16,272 bases of DNA from Spirochaetaceae bacterium. Its GTDB lineage: Bacteria; Spirochaetota; Spirochaetia; Treponematales; Breznakiellaceae. Made by a program: the position numbers and the translations under genes. Each line of letters opens with the position of its first letter. Position 1 is the stretch's first letter. The notes below the pieces were generated by a model. The model searched no databases. It saw only the letters and a list, made by a program, of their open reading frames with translations, and was not told the origin of the DNA. Shown here in pieces: positions 6,662-14,203 of the stretch. The stretch spans positions 1 through 16,272 of the forward strand of contig JAIRZA010000019.1 in the NCBI GenBank assembly GCA_031267475.1, in the 5' to 3' direction.

Positions 6662-7925
6662 TATAGTTGTGGGGCTTGACATAGGCACGACTACGGTACG
6701 CGCTATAATCGCGGAACGTGATCCGTTAGGGAATTTCTCTATAACCGGAGTGGGGCAGAGCCCGTCGACCGGGCTTCGCAAGGGCGTTGTCGTAAACATC
6801 GAGGCGACGCTGCGCTCCATAGCTGTTGCTATGGAGGCGGCGGAGGATATGAGCCGGCAGATAGCGCGTGAATGTTGGATAGGCATAGGCGGCAATCATG
6901 TGGAAGGCGTTATTTCCCGCGGCGTGGTGGCTGTGAAAGGGAATAACCGCGACCATAGCGAAATAAGCGAAGACGATTTGGAACACGTGCGGTATATAGC
7001 CTGCTCGTTCAAGCTGCCCATGGACAGGACGACGATTGAGGTCATACCGCAGACATACATTGTCGACGGTCAAGCGGGTATAAGAGACCCGCTGCACATG
7101 ATAGGGATGCGGCTTGAAAGCGAAGTGCTGATAATCACCTGTTCGCAGACAAGCGAACAGAATTTGGTAAAATGCGTGAACCGCGCCGGTTTTACAGTAA
7201 ACGGCGCGATTTTGCAAACACTAGCCGCCGGACGCGCCGTTTTAACGGAGGAAGAAAAAGAGATGGGCGCCGCGCTGCTTGATTTGGGCGGCGGAACATC
7301 GAACATTCTGGCTTACCAGCAAGGAGCGGCGTTTTTTACATCTTCTATACCGGCGGGCGGGAATCAGGTAACAAACGATATATCCATCGTAAAAAACATA
7401 GCGTTCGACGCCGCCGAAAAGATCAAGATAGAGGCGGGCTGTTGCTGGGAGCCGTTTCTTGAAGGCATAGACGACTCTATCATAGTACCGGGGATGGGCG
7501 GGCGGCCTCCGATTCTTATACCGCGGTCCCAGATTTTGCAGATAGTAAAGCCGCGCATGGTGGAGATATTCCAGCTTGTTAAGGCAAAAATAGAGGAAGT
7601 CAGACCGTTGCGGACACTTGGCGGAGGCATAGTGCTTACAGGCGGGGGCGCGAATTTGGCGGGCGTGGCCGAGCTTGCCGCCGAGGTTTTCAATAAACCG
7701 GTGCGCATTGGCAACCCGCTGCCCGCCGGCGGACTGGTTGACGAGTACCGGAATCCTGTTTACGCGACAGCGGTGGGACTCGTGCTGGAAGGAAACGACC
7801 GTGAAGGCGGCGTTGACCAGTCCGCCGGCTCGGGTTCGTTTTCGTCGCGTACAGGCGGCGCGGAATGGAATCCGCTTTCTGTTTTTGGCAAGATTGGCGG
7901 TTGGATTAAACGGGAGTTTTTTTGA
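6648..7925 (+). CDS. ftsA: FtsA, actin-like membrane tether of FtsZ
   Basis: FtsA polymerises as an actin-fold ATPase and anchors FtsZ filaments to the membrane. In the 425 residues I see the first phosphate loop GLDIGTTTVRAI (9-20), the family-specific 1C (SHS2) region after it, the second phosphate loop LDLGGGTSN (211-219), and the adenosine motif TGGGANLAG (331-339). After a low-complexity linker the protein ends in an amphipathic helix (about 412-425, VFGKIGGWIKREFF), the membrane-targeting sequence. AGGGA (6635-6639) precedes ATG 6648 at eight bases. The gene overlaps ftsQ and is followed by an unusual structured gap before ftsZ. Confidence 0.98.
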   Translation: MAKNNIVVGLDIGTTTVRAIIAERDPLGNFSITGVGQSPSTGLRKGVVVNIEATLRSIAVAMEAAEDMSRQIARECWIGIGGNHVEGVISRGVVAVKGNNRDHSEISEDDLEHVRYIACSFKLPMDRTTIEVIPQTYIVDGQAGIRDPLHMIGMRLESEVLIITCSQTSEQNLVKCVNRAGFTVNGAILQTLAAGRAVLTEEEKEMGAALLDLGGGTSNILAYQQGAAFFTSSIPAGGNQVTNDISIVKNIAFDAAEKIKIEAGCCWEPFLEGIDDSIIVPGMGGRPPILIPRSQILQIVKPRMVEIFQLVKAKIEEVRPLRTLGGGIVLTGGGANLAGVAELAAEVFNKPVRIGNPLPAGGLVDEYRNPVYATAVGLVLEGNDREGGVDQSAGSGSFSSRTGGAEWNPLSVFGKIGGWIKREFF

Positions 7926-7985
7926 ATGAAACGAGCGCGACAGAGGCGTGTAAAAACTACTGCGGTTTGGGAAATCAATTTCTGA
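7926..7985 (+). CDS. possible 19-residue leader peptide before ftsZ
   Basis: ATG 7926 follows the ftsA stop (TGA 7923-7925) with no gap and has GGGAG (7912-7916) nine bases upstream. It opens a 19-codon frame, MKRARQRRVKTTAVWEINF, ending at TGA 7983-7985. The peptide is arginine-rich at its start. The frame runs into the first of three hairpins, so a ribosome on it would cover the 5' arm of that hairpin (7961-7967). This layout resembles a leader peptide that controls a downstream gene. So short a frame can arise by chance, and no function is known. Confidence 0.3.
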   Translation: MKRARQRRVKTTAVWEINF

Positions 7986-7991
7986 ACCGCA
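7961..7991 (+). other. hairpin I in the ftsA-ftsZ gap
   Basis: TGCGGTT (7961-7967) pairs with AACCGCA (7985-7991), and GAAAT/ATTTC inside the loop can extend the stem. It overlaps the last codons and stop of the short leader frame. No T-run follows on the plus strand, so it is not a classical terminator. Confidence 0.6.
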
Positions 7992-8006
7992 ATCGCTGAA
8001 AAAATA

Positions 8007-8027
8007 GCAAAATACGGAGTATTTTGC
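8007..8027 (+). other. hairpin II in the ftsA-ftsZ gap
   Basis: GCAAAATAC (8007-8015) and GTATTTTGC (8019-8027) form a perfect 9-bp stem around a GGA loop. It ends one base before hairpin III begins, so the two would stack. No T-run follows. Confidence 0.7.
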
Positions 8028-8028
8028 A

Positions 8029-8066
8029 GGATTTGTCCGGCGGCCGACAAGCCGCCGGACAAATCC
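8029..8066 (+). promoter_or_regulatory. hairpin III, perfect 16-bp stem upstream of ftsZ
   Basis: GGATTTGTCCGGCGGC (8029-8044) and GCCGCCGGACAAATCC (8051-8066) are exact complements around the six-base loop CGACAA. The stem is GC-rich at its top and should be very stable in RNA. It ends 12 bases before the ftsZ ribosome site (8079-8085), which remains exposed. The following bases are ACTTATAGATTT, not a T-run, so full intrinsic termination on the plus strand is unlikely. RNase III processing, mRNA stabilisation or partial attenuation would fit. Function is inferred from structure and place only. Confidence 0.65.
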
Positions 8067-8089
8067 ACTTATAGATTTGGGGGGATAAT

Positions 8090-9286
8090 ATGAATATCTT
8101 GGGAGTTTCTGATGTAGAAATCACGGCGCAGAGCGAGACCGTAATCAAAGTAATCGGCGCAGGCGGCGGCGGTTCTAACGCGATAAACCGCATGATAGAC
8201 AGCGGTTTGGAGAACGTTCAGTTTATTAGCGCGAATACGGATTTGCAGGCGCTGAACAAAAGCAAAGCCTTGCTTAAACTGCCTATCGGAACGAAACTTA
8301 CGCGGGGGCTTGGGGCCGGCGGCAAGCCGGAAGTAGGCGAGAGCGCGGCTATGGAAGACCGTGAAATGATAGAAAACGCGCTTCGGGGCGCGGACATGGT
8401 TTTCATCACTACCGGTATGGGCGGCGGGACTGGCACCGGCTCGGCTCCGGTTATCGCGGAGATAGCCAAGTCGCTCGGCGCTCTTACTGTAGGCGTTGTA
8501 ACCATACCTTTCGAGTTTGAAGGCAAGTACAAGATGCGGGTAGCGGAGGAAGGGCTTTCTAAACTGCGCTCCGTTGTGGACGTAATAATCATCATTCCGA
8601 ATCAGAACGTCTATAAAATCGTTGACCGGCATACACCGATGTCCGAAGCCTTTTTGAAGGTTGACGATGTGCTAAGACAGGGTATTCAAGGAATATCCGA
8701 TATGATTACCAAACACGGCGAGATAAACATCGATTTCGCGGACGTTAGGGAATTCATGCGCGGGCAGGGCGGCGCTCTAATAGGCATAGGCATAGGATCG
8801 GGCGACAACCGCGCGGTTGACGCGGCGAAGACCGCGATGAGCAACCCCATGCTTGAAGAGTATTCTATCGCGGGCGCTCAAAAAATACTGGTGAACGTGG
8901 TAGCGGGTAAAGATTTTTCGCCGCCTGAGCTGCAAGACATTGTAAATACGGTGATGGAATGCGCGGACGAAGACGTGCAGATAAAAACCGGCTGGGTTGT
9001 GGACGACTGCGCGGGCGATACTGTCAAAGTTACGGTTGTCGCCACCGGTTTTGAAAGCCCGTCCGTTAAGAAAATGAAAGACGCAAAACGCGAGGAGGAT
9101 GAAACGTCTCAGGCTAAACGCGGAGATTTTTTGTTCGATGATGAATGGGAACGCATACGCGGCGGCGCGGGAATGAAACAGCCGCTTCCCATTCATGGCG
9201 ACGATCTTGATGTGCCTACAATTATGCGGCGCGGAAACGTGAGCGTGTTTGAAAGCTACGGCGCGTATAAACAGCAAGGCGCTTAA
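8090..9286 (+). CDS. ftsZ: FtsZ, tubulin-like division GTPase
   Basis: FtsZ assembles the cytokinetic ring. The 398-residue protein has the nucleotide-binding GAGGGGSNA (23-31), the tubulin signature GGGTGTGS (111-118), and the T7 catalytic loop region with NIDFADV (213-219). A variable linker is followed by the conserved C-terminal peptide DDLDVPTIMRR (371-381), which binds FtsA and other tethers. Seventeen residues follow that peptide, a longer tail than usual. A run of six G (8079-8084) serves as ribosome site four to five bases before ATG 8090. Unlike its upstream neighbours it is separated by a 164-base structured gap. Confidence 0.99.
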   Translation: MNILGVSDVEITAQSETVIKVIGAGGGGSNAINRMIDSGLENVQFISANTDLQALNKSKALLKLPIGTKLTRGLGAGGKPEVGESAAMEDREMIENALRGADMVFITTGMGGGTGTGSAPVIAEIAKSLGALTVGVVTIPFEFEGKYKMRVAEEGLSKLRSVVDVIIIIPNQNVYKIVDRHTPMSEAFLKVDDVLRQGIQGISDMITKHGEINIDFADVREFMRGQGGALIGIGIGSGDNRAVDAAKTAMSNPMLEEYSIAGAQKILVNVVAGKDFSPPELQDIVNTVMECADEDVQIKTGWVVDDCAGDTVKVTVVATGFESPSVKKMKDAKREEDETSQAKRGDFLFDDEWERIRGGAGMKQPLPIHGDDLDVPTIMRRGNVSVFESYGAYKQQGA

Positions 9287-9305
9287 TGAGGGCCGGAGAA
9301 AAGCA

Positions 9306-10217
9306 ATGTCCAAGAAACAGGCGCTTATTGAAAGTTACCGCTCAAGACTTGCCGGCGTAGAACGTTTGTCGCGGCTTTCCGTGAAAACATATCTTGGGGA
9401 AATAGAGCGGCTGTTCAAATATGAGGGGGAGGGCGCGGAACTAGCGGACACCGCGCTGCTCACACAGTACCTTAGCAAGCGGACTGCTAGCGACAATATA
9501 GACGCGCGCTCCACGGCTAAGGCCATAGCCGCCCTGCGCTCATTCTACCGCTTCCTTATTGATGAAGGGCGGCGGGAAGACAACCCGGCTTTGCTGCTGG
9601 AGGTTCCCAAACGCGAGCGGAAACTGCCGGATGTGGTTTCCGGCGAAATAGTAGACGCGCTGCTCGAATCGATAAAAACGGACACGCCCTTGGGACTGCG
9701 GGACAAGGCTCTGTTTGAGCTGCTATACTCGTCCGGGCTGCGTGTTTCAGAGGCCGTTGGACTCGATGTTGACGACTGTTTTTTTAACGAGGCTGTAATA
9801 AGAGTTACCGGCAAGGGGAACAAGGAGCGGCTTGTGCCGTTCGGCTCCAGAGCGGAGACAGCGCTGCGCGACTACCTGAACAATGGGCGGCCGGTCCTAT
9901 TAAAAGCCATGCGCAAGGCCAACGCGCTTTTTTTGAGCCGCAACGGATGCAGGCTTGGCAGGAAAGGAATTTGGAAGAATTACGCCGCGGCGGCCTCGAA
10001 AAACGGCGCAAGCTCCAAATTACACAACCTAAGGCATAGCTTTGCCACCGAACTCCTTGCGGGCGGCGCCGATTTGCGCTCCGTGCAGGAATTGCTCGGC
10101 CACGCGGATATATCCACTACAGAGATATACACCCATGTCGCCGTATCAAGGCTGGAAGAAGCTCATAGAAAGTATATGCCCAAATTAAGGGAAGCTGATG
10201 AAAAAAGGCGCGTTTAA
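9306..10217 (+). CDS. XerC/XerD-type tyrosine recombinase
   Basis: Xer recombinases resolve chromosome dimers at dif during division. The 303-residue protein has a core-binding N-terminal domain (about 1-90) and a catalytic domain with the full active site. I see R146 in SGLRVSE, K170 in VTGKGNKERLVP, H240 and R243 in LHNLRHSFATELL, H266 in LLGHAD, and the nucleophile Y275 in TEIYTHV. Length and motifs fit housekeeping XerC or XerD rather than a phage integrase. I cannot tell XerC from XerD. ATG 9306 is preceded by GGAG (9295-9298) seven bases away; an in-frame upstream ATG at 9249 lies inside ftsZ. It overlaps the next gene by 20 bases. Confidence 0.93.
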   Translation: MSKKQALIESYRSRLAGVERLSRLSVKTYLGEIERLFKYEGEGAELADTALLTQYLSKRTASDNIDARSTAKAIAALRSFYRFLIDEGRREDNPALLLEVPKRERKLPDVVSGEIVDALLESIKTDTPLGLRDKALFELLYSSGLRVSEAVGLDVDDCFFNEAVIRVTGKGNKERLVPFGSRAETALRDYLNNGRPVLLKAMRKANALFLSRNGCRLGRKGIWKNYAAAASKNGASSKLHNLRHSFATELLAGGADLRSVQELLGHADISTTEIYTHVAVSRLEEAHRKYMPKLREADEKRRV

Positions 10218-10953
10218 GAAAGCATTATGCGGGTTTATAGGTTTTGTACTGATCGTAGGCGGTATTGTATTTATTTTATATTACGATAAAAATAAAGAAA
10301 GACTAGATCTGGCGCGCGAGATAGCGAATTACGGTCCGCGAAAGGGTGTGCCGCGCTCGATAGAAGACCTAAAACGGGCTATAGCGGCTTACGAAAAGCT
10401 GCAAGAACAACACGTAAAAGACGCGGCTCAGACCGGCGTTTACTGGAAGATTCTGGGGTCCCGTTTTCAGGACAAACAGATGTATTTCGAAGCTATCGAA
10501 GCGTTGAAACACGCAATCGAGATAACGCCCAATGACGAAACCCTGCATTACCTTTTGGGACTGAACGCGGCTTACGCGGCTAAATCCGCATACGACTATG
10601 GCGGAGAAGGCGCTATCGGCGCGCGCGCGCTGGGCTACTTCAATCTGGCGGAGGCCGCTTACCTGCGGTCAATGGAAATAGAGCCGATGTATAATCAGGC
10701 TAGTTTCGCGCTCGCGGTGCTGTACATTTACGAACTTAACCGCCCCGAAGAAGGTATGCGGCAGCTTGTTATATATATGGAAAACCGCTCCGGAGACGCG
10801 GGCGCTATGTTTATGATGGCGAGGGCGTCCTATATGCTTGGACGCTACCGCGAGGCGGTGGACTGGTACGACCGCGGGATTCCGCTTGCCAAAGACAATG
10901 GGCAAAAGGCGGAGGCGGAGGAGAACAGGAGATATATTCTTGGTCTGATGTGA
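10198..10953 (+). CDS. membrane-anchored TPR protein
   Basis: This 251-residue protein has a basic start and one N-terminal membrane segment (about 9-28, ALCGFIGFVLIVGGIVFILY), then tetratricopeptide-like helices. Recognisable TPR-type units include the stretch around residues 80-113 (ending AIEITPND), YLRSMEIEPMYNQASFALAV, and MLGRYREAVDWYDRGIPLA near the end. The cysteine at 11 does not sit in a proper lipobox, so a membrane anchor is likelier than a lipoprotein. The bulk should face the periplasm and act as a protein-interaction scaffold. Position between xer and dprA, and overlap with xer, suggest co-expression. AAGGGA (10187-10192) precedes ATG 10198. No specific function is known to me. 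Confidence 0.85.
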   Translation: MKKGAFKKALCGFIGFVLIVGGIVFILYYDKNKERLDLAREIANYGPRKGVPRSIEDLKRAIAAYEKLQEQHVKDAAQTGVYWKILGSRFQDKQMYFEAIEALKHAIEITPNDETLHYLLGLNAAYAAKSAYDYGGEGAIGARALGYFNLAEAAYLRSMEIEPMYNQASFALAVLYIYELNRPEEGMRQLVIYMENRSGDAGAMFMMARASYMLGRYREAVDWYDRGIPLAKDNGQKAEAEENRRYILGLM

Positions 10954-10983
10954 TGGGAAGAGGGTAAAATAATCGAAAGAGGA

Positions 10984-12054
10984 TTGCTTGACTTGATAAT
11001 TTCGCGTATTCCGGGTATTCGTTCCGGCTCCCGGATCGTTTTATGCGAAAAATTTAACAACGAAAGTGAATTTACCAGTCTAAGCGAGCAGGCGGTGGAA
11101 AAAATTTGCGCGGCGGAACACAAAAAAGCGGTCGCGATGCAGCTTTTTGGCGATGAAACGAAAAATTGGAATATGAGCGACATTGTTTCACGCGCCGAAA
11201 AAGACGCCGCCCTCATGAAAAGCCGCGGAATACGCTGGACATCTATCGTTGAAAAAAGCTATCCGCCGCTTTTGAGGGAAATTTACGATCCACCCGCCGT
11301 ATTATTTTACCGCGGAACGCTGCCGCCGCCGGAAACACCGGCAGCAGCCATAATCGGCACTCGCAGACCATGTCCGGCGGCGAATCGCTGGGCTTACACT
11401 ACGGCGCGGGAGTTAAGCCAGGCGGGAATAGTTGTAGTTTCCGGCATGGCGCTTGGAATTGACGCGATGGCGCACCGCGGATGCGTAGACGCGGCGTCCG
11501 CCGCCGGCTTTTACGACTTTTCTTCCGAAGGCGGGACGGAGAGCTCCGGCGCGCCGGCAGCCGCGCCTACTGTCGCCGTACTCGGATCTTCAGTCGATGA
11601 AGTGTACCCCGCGACTAACCGGTGTCTGGCGCGGCGGATAGTAGAAACCGGCGGCGTTCTTTTAAGCGAATATCCGCCGGGCACACCGCCGGCAAAATGG
11701 CGCTATCCGGCGAGGAACAGAATCATTTCCGGACTTTGCCTCTGCTCCATAGTTGTAGAAGCCGGCGAGAAATCCGGGGCGCTTATAACCGCCGGATTTG
11801 CGCTTGAACAGAATAGAGATTTATACGTTGCCGGCGGCGCGACCGCCGTTGGCGCAAACGCCGCCGGAGCGGGCGTCTTTGGCGCGACCGCCGTTGGCGC
11901 GAACGCCGCAGGCGCGGGCGTTTTTGACGCGAACGCCAATGACGCGAGCGCCGCAGGCGTGGGCGTCTTTGGCGCGGGCGCTCAGAAGCTTGCGGGCGAG
12001 GGCGCTAAAATAGTGCGTAATTCGCGGGATATACTCGCGGAGTTAGCGTCGTAA
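10984..12054 (+). CDS. dprA: DprA/Smf, DNA-processing protein
   Basis: DprA binds incoming single-stranded DNA and loads RecA during transformation. The Rossmann-like core is clear: AIIGTRRP (122-129), VVSGMALGIDAMAHRG (151-166), GSSVDEVYPATN (201-212), LLSEYPPGT (226-234), RYPARNRIISGL (240-251) and GEKSGALITAG (261-271). Two features are unusual. About 20 low-complexity residues lie before TVAVLG (196-201). A 45-residue Gly/Ala repeat (285-329) replaces the usual PGN-type segment before the final GAKIV helix. The start is uncertain: TTG 10984 abuts AAGAGGA (10977-10983), while TTG 10993 is better spaced. The frame is open back to the TGA of the TPR gene. Confidence 0.93.
   Translation: MLDLIISRIPGIRSGSRIVLCEKFNNESEFTSLSEQAVEKICAAEHKKAVAMQLFGDETKNWNMSDIVSRAEKDAALMKSRGIRWTSIVEKSYPPLLREIYDPPAVLFYRGTLPPPETPAAAIIGTRRPCPAANRWAYTTARELSQAGIVVVSGMALGIDAMAHRGCVDAASAAGFYDFSSEGGTESSGAPAAAPTVAVLGSSVDEVYPATNRCLARRIVETGGVLLSEYPPGTPPAKWRYPARNRIISGLCLCSIVVEAGEKSGALITAGFALEQNRDLYVAGGATAVGANAAGAGVFGATAVGANAAGAGVFDANANDASAAGVGVFGAGAQKLAGEGAKIVRNSRDILAELAS
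11836..11970 (+). repeat. three in-frame 45-bp repeats within dprA
   Basis: Units at 11836-11880, 11881-11925 and 11926-11970 each encode 15 residues of pattern [GD]A[TN]A[VN][GD]A[NS]AAG[AV]GVF. The first two units encode identical peptides; the third has drifted. A finer 15-base sub-period (A-x-A-x-G at protein level) is visible. The array begins right after YVAG and ends before GAGAQKLAGEGAKIV. Confidence 0.95.
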
Positions 12055-12082
12055 AGCGCCGTCAGCCGGCATAGAGGAACAC

Positions 12083-14185
12083 ATGAGTGTAAAAACAACA
12101 AAGACAAAAAAAACAACAAAGAGAAAAACTTTGGTTATCGTGGAATCGCCGGCTAAGGCAAAGACAATCGAAAAATATCTTGGCCCGTCCTACAAAGTAA
12201 AGGCTTCAATGGGTCATCTAATCGATCTGCCGAAATCGCGGCTTGCCATTGATGTTGAAAACAACTTCGAGCCGGAGTATATAACCGTGCGCGGACGGGC
12301 AAAACTGCTAAAAGAATTGCAGGCGGACGCCAAGAAATCGGACGAAGTGTTGCTTGCGTCGGATAATGACCGTGAAGGCGAAGCAATAGCATGGCATCTT
12401 CAAAAAGCCATAGCCGCGAAAAACGGCAGCATACCAATTGCCCGTATCAGCTTTAACGAGATTACGCCGCAGGCGATAAAGGCGGCGGTCGCCGCGCCCA
12501 CCACAATAGACGACGCGAAGGTAAACGCGCAAAAAGCGCGGCGGGTTCTGGACAGGCTTGTGGGATACAACCTGTCGCCGCTTTTATGGAAAAAGGTCAA
12601 GAACGGACTTTCAGCCGGCCGTGTGCAGTCTGTCGCGCTGCGTTTAATATGCGAGCGGGAAAAAGAGATAGAAGCCTTTACTCCGGAGGAATACTGGACG
12701 CTGGAGGCGGATTTTAAGACGGGAAAGACGGCTTTTGCCGCCAGCTTGGTCAGTTGGGAGGGCGAAAAAGCGCAACTCCATACGAAGGCGGACGCTCAAA
12801 AAATAATCGACGCGATAAAAGACGCTGTATTTACCGTAAGCGGCATAAAGGAGACGGACAAAACACTGCGCCCGCGCCCGCCGTTTACCACATCGCAGCT
12901 TCAACAGACGGCGGCGAACAGGCTTAACTTTACCAGCAAGAAAACTATGCAGGTCGCCCAGCAGCTCTACGAAGGCGTAAGCATCGGCGGCGCTCCAATT
13001 GGACTCATCACATATATGCGTACTGATTCAGTACGCATATCGCAGGTAGCCCTTGACGAGGTTCGCGACTGGATAGGCGGCAATTATCCCGCCGAACTGC
13101 CGGAGAAAGCCGCCGTTTACACTTCCGGCAAGCAGGCGCAGGACGCGCACGAAGCTATACGCCCGACATACGTTAAATACACGCCCGACGACATAAAAGA
13201 CAAGCTGACACGCGACCAATTCCGCCTGTACTCGATAATTTGGGAACGCTTCGTCGCCAGCCAGATGAAGCCTGCGCAGACTCGCACGTTGAGCGCCGAT
13301 ATAGAGGCTCTTGCCGCGGTGTTCAGAATATCCGGCACCAACATCGTCGAGCAGGGTTACTTTAAGGTTCTGAAGGTCTTAGCCGTGAAAGAAGACAGCG
13401 GCAAAACTTTTCCGCCGTTGCAAAAGGACGCTGTAGTTAAACTGGAACGTTTTAATCCCGAACAGCATTTCACGCAGGGGTCGGCGCGTTTTACGGATGC
13501 CGGCATAGTTAAAACGCTGGAAGAAAAAGGAATAGGGCGGCCGTCGACATACGCTCCGACAATATCCGTGCTGCTCGACAGGGGGTACGTTACCCGCTCC
13601 AACAAACAGCTTGTGCCTTCTGTGCTGGGCAAATTAATCTGCGATATGCTGGTAGAACATTTTGGCGACGTGGTAAACGCGGACTTCACCGCCGGCATGG
13701 AGACCGGGCTTGACGAGGTGGAGGGCAGCGCCCGAAGCTGGCCTGACTTGATACGGGATTTCTACGATCCCTTCAAGGTGCGAGTCGAGGAGGTCGGCAA
13801 GAAACTGGAGAGTGTAAAAGGCACGCTGGACGAAAAGACGGATCAGGTCTGCGAGAAATGCGGCAGCCCCATGGTAAAGAAATTAGGACGCTACGGCTAC
13901 TTTCTTGCTTGTTCCGGCTTCCCTGAATGCCGCAACACAAAATCCATACCGCTGGCGAAATGCCCAAAATGCGGCGGCGATATAATAGCCCGGCGCGGCA
14001 ACGGCAAGAAATTCTACGGCTGCGTAAACTACCCGGAATGTGATTTTCTGACGCGCTTCCCGCCGCTGGTAGACCAAAGCTGCCCGAAATGCGGCTGGTT
14101 CATGGTCGAAAAGTACGACAAGCGAAACGGCTCCCACAAAGCCTGCATAAATCCGGATTGCAATTACCTGCATAGCAGCGACTAA
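12083..14185 (+). CDS. topA: TopA, DNA topoisomerase I
   Basis: Type IA topoisomerase that relaxes negative supercoils through a 5'-phosphotyrosine intermediate. The 700-residue protein has a lysine-rich leader and a Toprim domain with E21 in LVIVESPAKAKTIEKYLG and the DxDxE acids D94, D96, E98 in SDNDREGEA. The active-site tyrosine is Y311 in YMRTDSVRIS. Three C-terminal zinc ribbons start at C590 (CEKCG...CSGFPEC), C627 (CPKCG...CVNYPEC) and C667 (CPKCG...CINPDC). ATG 12083 is preceded by AGAGGA (12073-12078). The gene after it is in the same frame, 18 bases downstream. Confidence 0.99.
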   Translation: MSVKTTKTKKTTKRKTLVIVESPAKAKTIEKYLGPSYKVKASMGHLIDLPKSRLAIDVENNFEPEYITVRGRAKLLKELQADAKKSDEVLLASDNDREGEAIAWHLQKAIAAKNGSIPIARISFNEITPQAIKAAVAAPTTIDDAKVNAQKARRVLDRLVGYNLSPLLWKKVKNGLSAGRVQSVALRLICEREKEIEAFTPEEYWTLEADFKTGKTAFAASLVSWEGEKAQLHTKADAQKIIDAIKDAVFTVSGIKETDKTLRPRPPFTTSQLQQTAANRLNFTSKKTMQVAQQLYEGVSIGGAPIGLITYMRTDSVRISQVALDEVRDWIGGNYPAELPEKAAVYTSGKQAQDAHEAIRPTYVKYTPDDIKDKLTRDQFRLYSIIWERFVASQMKPAQTRTLSADIEALAAVFRISGTNIVEQGYFKVLKVLAVKEDSGKTFPPLQKDAVVKLERFNPEQHFTQGSARFTDAGIVKTLEEKGIGRPSTYAPTISVLLDRGYVTRSNKQLVPSVLGKLICDMLVEHFGDVVNADFTAGMETGLDEVEGSARSWPDLIRDFYDPFKVRVEEVGKKLESVKGTLDEKTDQVCEKCGSPMVKKLGRYGYFLACSGFPECRNTKSIPLAKCPKCGGDIIARRGNGKKFYGCVNYPECDFLTRFPPLVDQSCPKCGWFMVEKYDKRNGSHKACINPDCNYLHSSD

Positions 14186-14203
14186 TATTCCGGCGCCGGC
14201 AAA

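Noticed and set aside
8029..8078. Hairpin III as an intrinsic terminator of the mraZ-ftsA transcript, or a -10 box at TATAGA (8070-8075)
   Set aside because: No T-run follows the stem, and no -35-like hexamer lies 16-18 bases before TATAGA.
9249..9305. Upstream ATG start for the Xer recombinase
   Set aside because: It overlaps the end of ftsZ and lacks a ribosome site, whereas ATG 9306 has GGAG at seven bases.
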